From assembly GCF_000801105.2 (NCBI RefSeq), contig NC_079512.1:33373848-33437847 (forward strand): a DNA stretch of 64,000 nt, in the 5' to 3' direction. The notes beneath the pieces are model-generated. The model was not told where the DNA came from. It ran no database searches and saw only the letters and a program-made list of their open reading frames with translations. The stretch comes from Raphanus sativus. Taxonomy: Eukaryota > Streptophyta > Magnoliopsida > Brassicales > Brassicaceae. Positions 1-13,889 of the stretch are shown one piece after another (position 1 is the first letter of the stretch; each line of letters starts with the position of its first letter). The position numbers and the translations under genes were made by a program.

Positions 1-91
1 AAAGTTCCCTCTAAAGTTTGTATTCTTTTTTTTTTTACTTTTCTTCATTTTATGGAAGTTTTGATTCTTTTGCTATTGGTTTGGTTTTAAG

Positions 92-2348
<2,257 letters not shown>

Positions 2349-4160
2349 AATCCATGTTTTATTTAAAGCAGGGCTCTCTGTGTTCTTAACTGCTTTTTAG
2401 TCTATATGAATATGTACAAGCTTGTTGATTTGGGTTTTTAATCTATAAAAGACATTTAGTGTACATTGTTTGACAAAGCTTCGGACAGTTTCTCCTGATT
2501 TATGTAAGCTTCTTGGCTCTCCTTCTTATTTACTTACAAAACTATGCAAATATCTAAGTAGGTAAGTGAAAGGCATGCGCCGTTTATTTACTTCTTGTTC
2601 TACTTGTTCAATACACTTTTGAGGAAAAACGCTCGAGAAACTCAGCTAAAAGGCAAGTTAATCGCAAATTTAATAATTTCTTAGAGGTTGTTGTATCCAT
2701 TCCACAACCACTATTGTGTAAAGCTGTAGTGAACTATCACTGTTATGATGAAATGTTACTGTGTTTTAGCTAACTACTCCAGCTCCATATACAAGTCATT
2801 GTGCACTGTGTCTTTATCTTTTTTTACTCCGGAAAATGTGGCGGATGATACTGAAACCGAGAAAGATGTTGCAGCGTCTCCAAGCTGTTTTTCTGTTATA
2901 GCAAACTGTTCTTGTGTTATAGTGAAACATTACCGTGTTATAGTGAACTGCTCATGTATCTCTCTACTAACCATTTATTTATGTATTTTTTCTAGGCGGC
3001 TGCAAATTAAACCGACATTATATAGAAACGAGAGAATATTTCACCTTTTGTTAAACCCTAAATCTCAATCTTTGTTATCTTCACCAGTACAATACCTCTG
3101 TTTTATCACTCTCAATTTACCTCTCTTTTTTTTGCAGAGAAAGTAATGTCATGATTTTGCTTTTTGAGAAAAAGATGAATTAAAATTGCATTTTTGAAAT
3201 CCCATTAAATTAGTAATCTTTTTCTTTTCTGTTAGGCTTCAAACCCTCAAGGCCTCAAATTGTTAGATCGATGTTATACCATGGCGATGAAATGATAACA
3301 TATGCACGCACACAGACCACAATATATCAATGACAAATGAATTCTCAACGCCTACATGTACACTCGCTTCTCCACATAATTATGGCTCGATGACTACCTT
3401 AAAAGAGAGTTGGCCCTAAGATTCTAAAGGCTCGAAACTATATAACAAATACTTCAATAAAAAAGATTTTAAATAATTTGAATACTTCTTTGATTCAATG
3501 GTTATACTAAAAGTTTATTAGATTCTACAAACCCTGAGTTCGTTTCATGTCAGAAACTAAGTTGTCATTTGTTTGATCATGTAAGATCCAAAATTGGTCT
3601 ACTAGTCAGTATCGATCCTTTAATTGTCAAAAAAGTAAGATGATTTATTAACATAGATTAATACACAAAATTAACAAGAAGTTTTCAGTATAATATAAGC
3701 AGAACAGTCGACTGAAATGGGAAACATGCTATGCAGGTACTCACATTAACACTAATTAAAATCACATGAAAGACCAGATGCAACACATTAACACTAATTA
3801 AAATCACATTTTTGAAATCCCATTCAAAACAGTCGACTGAAATCGCATTGGTTATATTATATTTCTCATTTGTAATAGAATAATAAATCAATGTTAAAAA
3901 CCAATTAGAAACTATATATATTTAAAAGGTTTTGGACAAATATTTTGCTTGTTTTTTCCCTGAACCAGCCCATTTCAAAAGCTACTAATACTATTTTCAA
4001 CTATCAAAATACGAAAAATGTGGGTCTTCTCCAACTCGAGAATCCTTTAAAAACCACAATCACGAATCAACCATCCCACATATTTCATAAAAGTCGTTCC
4101 ATTAATTGATGAACTATATATTAACTTTGGCGTGAATAACGATATTCGTCGACCATGATA
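2349..4160. other. Intergenic, no gene seen
   Basis: The start holds the 3' UTR of CIPK8. The rest is AT-rich with no convincing coding frame. A direct repeat is visible: a 16-bp block containing the palindrome CAGTCGACTG occurs near 3703 and again near 3828. A second repeated phrase (ttaacactaattaaaatcaca) occurs near 3743 and 3786. The open frame at 2745-3146 has no recognisable domain and low-complexity composition, so it is not called. Confidence 0.6.
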
Positions 4161-4454
4161 TCTATCTTATTAAAACAGAAACATTTTGTTAGACCTAACA
4201 TTTATTTTGTAAGTTTTTAAATTAAATACATCTTTATACTTTATAGTTAGACCTACATTAAATCACTAATGTTCTTTTCTTTATACTACTATCCATGTTT
4301 CCAAACATCTATCTTATTTAAACATAAACATTTTGTTGGACCTAACATTTATTTTGTAAGTTTTTAAATTAAATACACATTTATACTTTATAGTTAGACC
4401 TACATTAAATCACTAATGTTCCTTTCTTTATACTACTATCCATGTTTCCAAACA
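4161..4454 (+). repeat. Tandem duplication of the Helitron 5' end (2 x 147 bp)
   Basis: Bases 4161-4307 and 4308-4454 are near-identical copies, each starting TCTATCTTATT. Both end in the same phrase (ccatgtttccaaaca). Two shorter repeats of the tail phrase (tactactatcaatgtttcc) follow, to about 4530. The element therefore carries two candidate 5' termini. Confidence 0.85.
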
Positions 4455-4953
4455 ATATACTTATTTTTTATACTACTATCAATGTTTCCAAACAATATAT
4501 TTTTATACTACTATCAATGTTTCCAAACAATACAATAATTAATCTTAGTTATTTTATATATATCATTTTCTCTTTAAAATTTTGTAGAAACGTTATAATT
4601 TCATAAACTGCAAAATAATAAACTTTAAAATTTGGATTATAAGATTACAAATTATGAAACTATTACAATTTAAATCTAATTAGATTACATATCGGTCATC
4701 CATCAGTTCAATCGGTTAGTCTCGGGTTTTAATAATTTTTTTAATATGTATATTTTAAAAACCTAAATTAAATTGTTAGATCTCCGGATTAACCGGTATA
4801 ATCACAATCGGGTTGAATTTAAAAAGACTGATTTAAATGCAAAAATATTTTAAATACACACTCTTTAAAAATTACCAAAATATTTGTTAAATTATTAGTG
4901 AAATTTTTCATCGTAAAATATTCCGCGCTTCCAAAGCGCGGGTCAAAATCTAG
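4161..4953 (+). mobile_element. Non-autonomous Helitron (793 bp)
   Basis: The element starts with TCTATCTTATTAAAAC at 4161 and ends with CTAG at 4950-4953. Eight bases before the terminus lies a perfect 8-bp GC-rich hairpin (CCGCGCTT at 4923-4930, AAGCGCGG at 4934-4941, loop CCA). It sits between A (4160) and T (4954), the A/T insertion site expected of Helitrons, with no target duplication. It has no coding capacity for RepHel, so it must have moved in trans. All of this is read from the sequence; the class assignment is established knowledge of Helitron termini. Confidence 0.85.
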
Positions 4954-5830
4954 TAAGATTTAAATTAAAATGCTATTGGATTTGACATTTTATTGTTCCT
5001 TAATGTGAGAATAATATTTTGCATGTATTCAATTAGACTTGAATCATTTTATTCGGTAACCCTGATATAAAATTAAAAGTGATTGTTGGGTTTGACATTT
5101 TGGTATTCCTTTGAAGTGAGAATAATTAACTTTAGCAAAATTGTTTTGACATTCGAATCAAATCTTTCACTAAATAACTCACCGAGTTTTTGCAGGTGCC
5201 CATCAGATGTCAACCAAAGAAGTGGGAGTACTTTCTATTATTGTTTTGTTGGAAATTTAAAATCCTTGATATATAATGTTTTTAGACCTAGCTTAATGGA
5301 TCCTTAATATGTTATTCGACCTAGTACGACTACTTTCGAACTCCCAAGAAGGAAAAAGTGGTTTGAAGACCACTATGCTAAAAAACACTGGTATATTATC
5401 TTATGTATTAATGTGTATTATAAAAAGAACTTTTAAAAAAATAATTTTGGGTGTTTGGATTGACAAATAATCTTCCAACAAATTGATACTGACGAGTAAT
5501 CAATTCTATGTTTTTTAAATGAAACCCGTAACATGATCTCATATTTGTACAAACAAATGAAAACTTAGTTTTTCCAGAAATTAAATCCACGAATTTATTA
5601 TCGCAATTTTTCTATTACTACCATCATTAGACATCCACCATTTGGCTTATCTTGCCAAGTAGAACACCAACTAAAATACCAAAGTATAAAACCTAACTCA
5701 ACGTCTAAGAAATTCTTGCAGCCATGACCATTAATGAATTTGAGGTTTTCAAAGCTTAGCATAAGTTTCTTGATCTAAAATGTTACGTATATGGTGTGGA
5801 TCTATTCTTAACTAGAGCGGTTATATATTA
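4954..5830. other. Intergenic, no gene seen
   Basis: AT-rich DNA downstream of the Helitron. Short open frames here (5083-5307 forward, 5408-5590 reverse) show no domain, no splice structure and no codon bias that I can support. Confidence 0.6.
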
Positions 5831-6120
5831 CCCTCTCCGTTTTATATTAAATATTATTGTAAAAAAACAAATTTTATTGTAAAATAAGTATCGTTTTAGC
5901 ATTTAAATGCAAAATTTATTAACTTTATTCTCTGATTTATTTTTTATTAGTTGAAATATGAATAGATATATTAGTAATCATATTTTTATATAGAAAATAT
6001 GCAAAATTAAATGATATCTTAATATACAAGTCTAAATCTAAAAAATTAAATGATATCTTAATATATATATATATACAAGTCTAAATCTAATGTGAAACTT
6101 ACTATGAAACAAACGGAACA
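5831..6120. mobile_element. Possible degraded MITE
   Basis: The left end reads ccctctccgttttatatt. The right end, on the opposite strand, reads tgttccgtttgtttcata, giving short imperfect inverted termini around an AT-rich body of about 290 bp. The CTCCGTTT terminus resembles a common plant MITE class. An internal phrase (aaattaaatgatatcttaatat) is duplicated near 6005 and 6043. No clean target duplication is seen, so the boundaries are approximate. Confidence 0.35.
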
Positions 6121-6989
6121 ATATTAATTTTGAAAAATTGTCACACAAAATGTCACATAATGGTTAACAGTATTGATATGATACTTTCAAACTGTAAACT
6201 AACATAACCCTTATTGTCTCCACTCATTGTCGTCGTTACGTTTATTATATTAGTTTGTGGCAACCTAAGGTGGTCGTGGCTCTTCCAGCTTCACAAATCA
6301 AAAATTGTTTTAAGACTTAGGGTTGGGGAAAGACCAGTATAACTTGTACTGTACAAGTTGGTCCATATATAACACCATAAACATATAAGTATACAACCAA
6401 GTAGCTAATGCAACTTGGTACTTCATGCTTCGTATTATCAGGCGAATTATATATCTATATAAATATTTATACAATTTTTTTTTTGTTTATGTTGACTATA
6501 ACGACGAAGAAGTCGACATTAGTAACAATTTGGAACTATTTTTCATTAAGTAGTGCAAGTTACATCACATCTTTCTATGATTCGAACTAAAGTTTCCATT
6601 ATGCTTTGCAGATTTAATTAATATAATATTTAAGAAATTATTAAAATTATATATTCTGTCGACTAAACTATATATATGTGTGGTTCTTTGCAAATTCATG
6701 TGGCAAGTTGCCTCTTGTATGGCCTACTTGTGAGACACTTGGTTTAATAATAAATCCCGCATACGCAGTTGTTTAAGAAAGCACCATATAAAATTATAAA
6801 CCATTATGCACATAACTTTGTTATTATACTGAATTCACTACAAGGATAATCCATATATAAAAAGAATATATATAGAAACAAGATTTTTTTTTGTCACGAA
6901 TAGAAACAAGACTAAAATCAGTTATATTAGCGAAATTTTATTAGGAGATCCACTAAAAACTTTAAACAAAACAAAGTAACTTAGTTGGG

Positions 6990-7785
6990 GTTATTGGTTC
7001 TAGTATTTTAATAGATTTAGAAATCCATGGAGAATTTAGAAATTTTCAATAAATTCATTGATTTTAAAATCAAAAAAGTATATTTCAGAATCAATGATAT
7101 ATATTCTAAAATCAAAGTGATATAGATTTAAAAATCAAAACAAGTGGATTTGTGATAAGTTTAGCCTTATAATAAAATAAAAATATAAAAAGCCAAAACA
7201 TATGTTTTCCCATTTCACATATCATATATTATTTTATAATATAAAGAAGAGCTTATAGTTTATTTAGAAATTTGTTAAATACGTCTATCTCTGGTTTGAG
7301 ATATTGAGGAGGACGACAAATGCTTCGAACTGGAATGACTAGCTAGTTATTATAGTCTGGAATTTTCTTGCAATAACTAGCTATTTAGATCCTAGTTATA
7401 TTATTATGTTGCATTAGTAACCATTTGATCTAGTACACCGGCAAAGTGTCAATCCACGTCTATAAAACAAAAAATAAAATAAAAAATAGAAAGACTCGGA
7501 GAAAACCAATAAAACAAATCCACTCAAAATGACAAGGTATAACATGATATTTGCCCCTTTGTATTTTACTCTTAAAGTCACTTATAAATCTAACCAAATC
7601 CAAATCTAAATCAAATATTTAAAGAAATCCCTACTATTGAATAACACTTGATTTTAAAATTTATTTTAAAATCACAGAACTAATAACACCTGATTTGAAT
7701 ATATATTCAAAATCATATAACCAATAACACTAGATTTAATTTGGATTTTCAAATCCATTAAAATGTACAAACCAATAACACCTCC
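6990..7785. mobile_element. Possible non-autonomous inverted-repeat element
   Basis: The left end reads gttattggttctagtatttt and the right end, on the opposite strand, reads gttattggtttgtacatttt. The related phrase gttattggtt/gttattagtt recurs in the right half near 7720 and 7675. This gives terminal and subterminal inverted repeats around an AT-rich core with no coding capacity. No target duplication could be fixed, so the class (hAT-like or other) is open. Confidence 0.45.
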
Positions 7786-7879
7786 TTAGGTTATTCTCAA
7801 TATCTGGATCAATATCTCAAAAGACGAGTAAAATATCTAACAAACTTCAAATAACAAAACCTGGCTAACAATTGAAATA

Positions 7880-7888
7880 TTTTATATA
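7880..7888. repeat. 9-bp target-site duplication, left copy
   Basis: TTTTATATA directly abuts the left end of the foldback element and is repeated exactly at 8719-8727. Confidence 0.85.
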
Positions 7889-8718
7889 GAACAATACTTA
7901 GGTTCACCCCTGAGGTGAACTTATGAATTCACCTCTTTCCTTATTTCAATCATATTACCATAAATATTAATATCACATAAATAAATAAATTATAAATTAC
8001 AAATAAAATAAACTTTAAATCATAAACTCTAAATTCGAACCCTAAAACCAAATCTTAGATCTTAAATTTTAAACCCTAAACCCTAACTCCAAACCTATAC
8101 CCTAAACCCAAACTATATACCCTAAATCCTAAATCTAAATTTAAATCCTAGACCTTAAACTCAAACCATAAACTCTAAACCCAAAATCCAAACTCTAAAC
8201 CCTAAATCCAAATTCTAAACCCTAAATCCTAAACCTTCAACCCAAACTGTAAACCATAAACCCGGACTCTATACCCTAAAATGTATTTGAAAATACATTT
8301 GATGATCATTAACCCAAAGGTATTTGAAAATTTTGGGTTTATAGTTTACAGTTTGGGTTTAAGGTTTATGATTTAGGGTTTAGAGTTTGGGTTTAGGGTT
8401 TGGGTTTAGGGTTTAGAGTTTGGATTTAGGGTTTATGGTTTGAGTTTAGGATCTAGAATTTAAATTTAGATTTAAGATTTATGGTATATAGTTTGGGTTT
8501 AGGGTATAGGTTTGGGTTTAGGGTTTAGGGTTTGGTTTAAAATTTAAGATCTAAGATTTGGGTTTAGGGTTCGAATTTATAATTTATGATTTAAAGTTTA
8601 TTCTTTTGTAATTTATAATTTATTTATTTATGTGACATTAATATTTATGGTAATATGATTGAAATAAGGAAAGAGGTGAATTCATAAGTTCACCTCAGGG
8701 TGAACCTAAGTATTGTTC
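7889..8718. mobile_element. Foldback element with long telomere-repeat arms, MULE-like
   Basis: The 830-bp element starts GAACAATACTTAGGTTCACC and ends with its reverse complement. Its arms, about 7889-8263 and 8334-8718, are inverted copies of one another with moderate divergence, around a loop of about 70 bp. Most of each arm is degenerate telomere-like repeat (CCCTAAA on the left, TTTAGGG on the right). Perfect 9-bp flanking duplications match the target size of Mutator-like transposons. There is no coding frame for a transposase. A transcript crossing it would fold into a long hairpin (inference). Confidence 0.85.
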
Positions 8719-8727
8719 TTTTATATA
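8719..8727. repeat. 9-bp target-site duplication, right copy
   Basis: TTTTATATA immediately follows the right end of the foldback element and is identical to 7880-7888. Confidence 0.85.
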
Positions 8728-10926
8728 ACATATGATAACACGTATCAGGTTTGACGGATATGTACTCATATGACTCATATATCTAAGAGTATAAGTGATT
8801 ACATCGATTTCTTTATCGGACTGGTTCTCGATTGTATATGTAGTATATTGCGATGAATGTTGAATAACACATTCACCTCAAAAGCGAATCAATCATCATG
8901 AAGAAAAATCACAAACGACCATTGCATTAATTTTGGAATATAGTTGATTGTAAATCATCGGTCTTACTATTGTAGTTCATAAAAAGAAGGTCATATACTC
9001 CAATGACCTTTGTGGAAAAAGGAGTATATTAATTATCATGTTGCACGAGAGTAAACTTCAATGTTGCATACTAAAGATCTTTGTGGAAAAGGTGTCGATG
9101 CGAGATCCAGTTAAATAATTTTAGAAGATGCAGAAACAAACAGGGTCAAAACTTTCGTTGAAATAGCAGGGAACTGGAAGTCTGGAATGAACCAAAACAT
9201 TATTTTGGAGAAAAAATTCACATCGAAAACGTAAAAATAGCTAAACATTACATAATTTAGATCAGTCCTCACTGTTCATCTCTTTGTTGATAATGGGTGA
9301 TTTCAGGGACTAATAAATTCAAGTTTGAGATTTCGACAACAACAAAGGTCGTTCTCCATAAAAAGACTAGTTAGTTAATTAGACCTAAAACTATATATAT
9401 ATCTAATATCTATACATGTTTCTTCAAATATATGCTCATGAGTCATGAAACACACTCATAAACTCTTTCAAGTATGGTCTCTGTACAAAACTTTTATCGT
9501 TCACAATCACATCTAATATGTGTCTCGTTGGAACGGGATAGTTGCTAAGTATTCGATGAAAGTGGATGGTATGCAGCAACAATGACTCCAAAACAAGAAA
9601 ATTGGTCATCCACATGGAATGCTCTTGATGACAAAGATAGCTTGTTGAAGTGAGATTTCCGACTCAAGTTTTTCGTCTAAGGAAAATCAAGCTAGATATA
9701 TTATAAACTCAAGTACTGCAAAACATCATGATATATATGCACTCTTATATATGTATATTGTATAACCTTTTCCTGCTTTTTCTTAGATTTAGATCAAATT
9801 TTCAGATTTCTGAAATGATGATTTCAAATTTAAAATTCGGCCAAAAGAAAGTATTATTAAGTTTCTAGAATGGATATGTGGTCCAACAAAGAAGACAAAC
9901 CAGCAAATCTGTATTAGTTTATAGAATACATAATTTTTCTTTTGAAAAAAATAGAATATGGTACACACGAGAGAAAAATAAAGTAAAGAGTAAAAAAAAT
10001 AGGAGGCTGACAGATCCGGAAAGAGCTAGAAAAGAAACGTGACCAATTTTGTATTCATTAAAGGAGACAACTAAGAAACGTGACAAAAGCTTTAAACTGT
10101 GTGTTTTTGGGTCTATATGGTCAACTTGGAGCTGTACATGTGTCGATTCCTCTTTTTCTTCTTGCTTCTCGTTTCTTCTTTTTCTTTTCTGTTTAAGCTT
10201 TTTAGGTTCACAATCACTTAAAAAATTTAAAATTCACTGTCAGCTGTCTTGCCTCAAGTAGGCTTGGCCGACACACCCTAACAATTTTATATATACACAT
10301 ATATTTCAGGTAAACTTTTACTAAACTTTCTCTTTAAATTAATTTAGGGTGTTACTGCTAGATGTCTATTTGAAAATTTCGATCTTGATTTACTTGTAAC
10401 TTTAAGTTATCATGGTGATACAACTTAAGAGTTTTTATTGTTGATATTCAAAATTATACTACTTTTTAAAATGTTAATAAGTAAAAGGAAATATAAAACT
10501 ATAATTATACATTTTACATTTTCACTGAATAGATTAGCTGAAACAATTATCGAAAATAGCTAAGTTAAGGTATATTAATTTCAGTTTTAACATTATTAAA
10601 AAATGATTAGGAAAATATATATTTCTTAGTTTATAATATATTTTTTCCAATTAGTATTTCAAAGGATAACGGAGCCGAGATTAGCCACTGAACCAAAGTC
10701 CAAGTGTAAATAACTAGAGCCGAAGAAACCTAGCGATGATTTGTCTTTTTTTCTTCTTAATATATATAGATGAAGCCGCCTAAGCTACAGCTTTATGCCA
10801 GAATCAAAGCCCTACATGTCTCACTCAATTCAGGATCCTTCAATTCAATTATATAATTGAAACCTGATTAACGCACTAATCAATACTAGTTAAGTTAAAA
10901 ATTAAGCTCATTCTTCGTTGCATTAT
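8728..10926. other. Intergenic, no gene seen; upstream region of MIR824
   Basis: AT-rich DNA with no supported coding frame; the open frame at 10049-10261 looks like chance sequence. The last kilobase should hold the MIR824 regulatory region, but I cannot point to specific sites beyond the TATA box. Confidence 0.6.
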
Positions 10927-10935
10927 TATATAAAA
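10927..10935 (+). promoter_or_regulatory. Probable TATA box of MIR824
   Basis: TATATAAAA is followed by a CT-rich stretch typical of a plant transcription start and 5' leader (10936-11080). It lies about 1.5 kb upstream of the miR824 hairpin, on the same strand. Confidence 0.55.
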
Positions 10936-12412
10936 CCCTCTCTCGCCTCCTCTTTAGTATTCATTCTCCACTTTCTCCTCTTCTTAGCTCTCGCTCATAT
11001 CACTCTCTATCTTTTGCCCTAGCTAACTTGTTTTCTTCTTCTTTTTTTCTCAATCCGCTTCACATCAGTGCATCCTCAGAATTAATGGCTTTTTCTATTG
11101 ATTTTTTGCTGGGGTTTCGATGAATCGCCATTTTCTGAAATTATGGTCAGTCTGATTCCGTTTATCTAGTTTATTAACTTGCAATTGTAGTTTACAGATA
11201 TGACACATGTTTTGTTGAATGGTTAAGTATTGTTTGTGAGATCTCTCCATATATATAGTTTGAGAAGTCAGATTGTTTGCATGTGCAGATTGATGCTCAT
11301 GGATGAGAGTCTTAAGGATGTGTCTCGCCTTCTCAGGTTTGGTTTCTCATCTCCATTTTTTTTCTGTTTGACGCATAGTGTGTGTTATATAAAATGTCTC
11401 ACCCTTGATCGTACTTCTGTTGTTTTTTCTTTTGTTACTTCTGTTAAGATGCGTACTGTGTAAAATAAAAAGAACATAATAATGCAAGGTCCCTTGTCTA
11501 ATTACTTAATGTCTATGTTCCTTTCACTAATGAACAGCTTAACAGTAGTTAATTATGAGCATACAATAAAAGAAAATTGTTTGTCTCTTGACCAGCGAAA
11601 TTGGTCAAAATTAAAACACAGAGAAAATAAATTGACTCTTTGTGGTTCTTGATTTCATTTTCTCGCATCGTCTTTAGTTATTTAAACCTAAATGGAGTTT
11701 GAAAGCTTCATTAGATTCCCACTTTAAGGTGTCTGTACCCAAAATTACATCATATGTACGAAGTACGAACACATCTTTGTTTAATTTTCCCCTTCTTTTT
11801 GCAAATTAACACTTCATCATATAATGGTTTTTTTTTTCTTTTTTTTTTGCTTTAACATGGTCTGTATTAAGTTGAACTCTCACTATGTTTCTATTTGTAA
11901 GCTACTTTTAGAATTAAGGCTTGATCTTTGTGTTCCTTGTCAATAAACGTTGATGTCTCTCAATAATAGGCCAAATCGATCCAAAAAGCTCAAGGGTAAT
12001 AGTTGAAAACACCTTGGGAACCTCTTTTAGAAAGCAATGATAGTTTCATCTGTGTTCATAAGCCTCTAAATGTCCAAAAATAAATTTTAACTTTCTTTGA
12101 GAAATCAGTGGCTTGAGTAGAAACTCCATTGGGTTTATAAGGTGGATGCTTAGATTAAAAAGGGAATGGAGCTTGTTACAACTGAAAATAAACTAAGAAC
12201 TCTATTGACTGGAGACAAGCAATCTATTTTTGTGCATAATTCAGGTTTATATCCGCATATCTTTGTAATATGAAAATTTAAATCTGTTCATCTGCCTTTG
12301 TGCAGTGGTAAACTGGTGAGTCGAGATAAGTTCTGATGACGGTTTTACTACGGGGATGCCGTGGTTAACTAAACTGGAGACTGTCAGGTTCGCTCGAGTT
12401 GTCTCTCATGTC

Positions 12413-12433
12413 TAGACCATTTGTGAGAAGGGA
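12413..12433 (+). ncRNA. MIR824: Mature miR824-5p
   Basis: The 21-nt segment starts TAGACCATTTG and ends GAGAAGGGA. By recall it is identical to Arabidopsis miR824 over its full length. The 5' U favours loading into AGO1. Confidence 0.93.
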
Positions 12434-12920
12434 TTTTTGTTTGCACCATTCACCCCCGCCTTTCTCTAAGATATGCAATAAGTATTATTCTCACTTGAGA
12501 AAAAACAGTCTTATATTTTAGATGCTTTTTTTTGTTCACCAAAACGTTAAGAAACCAGGTGACCATCTCCCTAAAACCATCCAAAATGAAAGGTCTAGTC
12601 GTCTAGAGGCTAATCTGTAGGTCACAGCCATTAGAGCCGCGTCCACCTCTAGATTAAAGTCTGTTACTTCTTCCATCAAAATCTGATCCTTGAAGATTTA
12701 CGTACATAAGTAAGTAGACAGAGTGCATACATAACATGTTCATTAATATTTCCTCCTAACCAGATAAAATCATTTACACTTTGGATGCCAAACTTATGTC
12801 TAGAGTTATAGAGTTATCAATATTAACTAAGAATTTATATCTTGCACTACTTAGCTACACTAGTTTACTTGATAATAATTTGGGAAGTGGGGGAGAGGGG
12901 GGGGAGGTGTTGTATTATTC

Positions 12921-12942
12921 CCTTCTCATTCGATGGTCTAGA
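12921..12942 (+). ncRNA. MIR824: miR824-3p (star strand)
   Basis: Starts CCTTCTCATTCGATGG and ends TCTAGA, facing the mature strand. Against the Arabidopsis star as I remember it, there is one extra T in the middle, which would enlarge the central bulge of the duplex. Confidence 0.85.
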
Positions 12943-13100
12943 TGTGCGAGGTGACTCTCCTGGAGGTGAAGAGAAATGGTGATTTTGTAGGAAGCATCCA
13001 CACCACAATGGTATTTCCTAAAAAGGTTAGAATATTTTCGGCTTGTGAAACTATTGTATTGTTAGATTTTGGACCAGTGATCTGCTCTAATGAAACACAT

Positions 13101-13889
13101 GTGATACTTCCGAGTATAGTTGTGTGAGCTTTTTTTTTCTCAGGTTGAGTGTAACATCATGCCATAATTCAAACGCAGAAGCAATATCAATGATTTTCTT
13201 GCTAGAACTAATGAAATTAGAAAACGGATAAAAAATCAAAAGTGCGTTAATCGATGAAGGAGGAGAGTGAACGAAAGTTTACCTTTTTGGCTAGATGTCA
13301 CTAATTTTCTCTCCTTCATCCATTTCATGCCGCGACAGAAAAGACCAAAGGGAATGGGTGTGTTTACATGACGTAACGCCAAGTATTTAGAGATTGCTTG
13401 TAAATTCATACGTACTAGTACTCGGTAGATTCTATTTACAAATGAAAGTATGTATCTAACTACGATCAGCAAACGGAAAATATGAATATAATTACTTTTT
13501 GAAAAATGGATTGTATTAGCATTAAACAGGTATTATTAAGTGATGTGACAGTCAGTGGGGCCATTGTTTCCACTAACATATCATTCATGAAAACCATGTT
13601 CTCAATAGACGTGTACTTTGGGTATACGGATGTAATGCGTGTGAAGATTCCACCAACCCATCAATGAAGTGCAATAATATGTAGATATGCAAGTACTTCC
13701 CACAAAAGCAAAACTAAAAGAAGCTCGAAACTTAAAGATAACACTTGTCTAATCTTGAAGATGAATCAAAGCATCTTTTACAAGTTGAAGATAAATCAAA
13801 GCTATCCGATCCACAGATTATCTATTTACATAAGCCTCGACCTCATATATCCCACAACACATACGAAAGAAAGACAACGAGAGAAAGTG
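13101..13889. other. Intergenic, upstream region of the rhamnogalacturonate lyase
   Basis: Holds the presumed 3' end of pri-miR824 and the promoter and leader of the next gene. No clear TATA box or coding frame was found; short frames on both strands have no recognisable content. Confidence 0.5.

Larger units (their letters stand above)
12390..12965 (+). ncRNA. MIR824: miR824 precursor hairpin (long loop)
   Basis: The mature strand is on the 5' arm and the star strand on the 3' arm, about 490 nt apart. The flanking stem continues outward: 12399-12420 pairs with 12931-12953 using G-U wobbles and one mismatch. Inside the duplex, a C-rich 5' segment (near 12450) faces a G-rich 3' segment (12887-12907), extending the stem. 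The known function of miR824 is cleavage of AGL16 MADS-box mRNA, which affects stomatal complexes and flowering time. MIR824 is known from Brassicaceae and has an unusually long precursor. The syntenic position next to CIPK8 matches Arabidopsis as I recall it. Confidence 0.92.
10960..13100 (+). ncRNA. MIR824: Probable pri-miR824 transcription unit
   Basis: Inferred from the TATA box at 10927 and the hairpin at 12.4-12.95 kb. Plant pri-miRNAs are polymerase II transcripts and may be spliced. Candidate introns lie between about 11.15 and 12.3 kb, for example an acceptor (tgtgcag) near 12305, but I cannot fix them. No protein is encoded. Both ends are approximate. Confidence 0.5.

Noticed and set aside
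2745..3146. Forward open frame of 133 codons after CIPK8
   Set aside because: Composition is repetitive (several copies of a tgttatagtgaac-like phrase) and no domain or start context supports a gene.
8040..8580. Interstitial telomere or chromosome-fusion site
   Set aside because: The CCCTAAA and TTTAGGG runs are inverted arms of one 830-bp element with exact 9-bp flanking duplications, so insertion of a transposon explains them better than a fusion.
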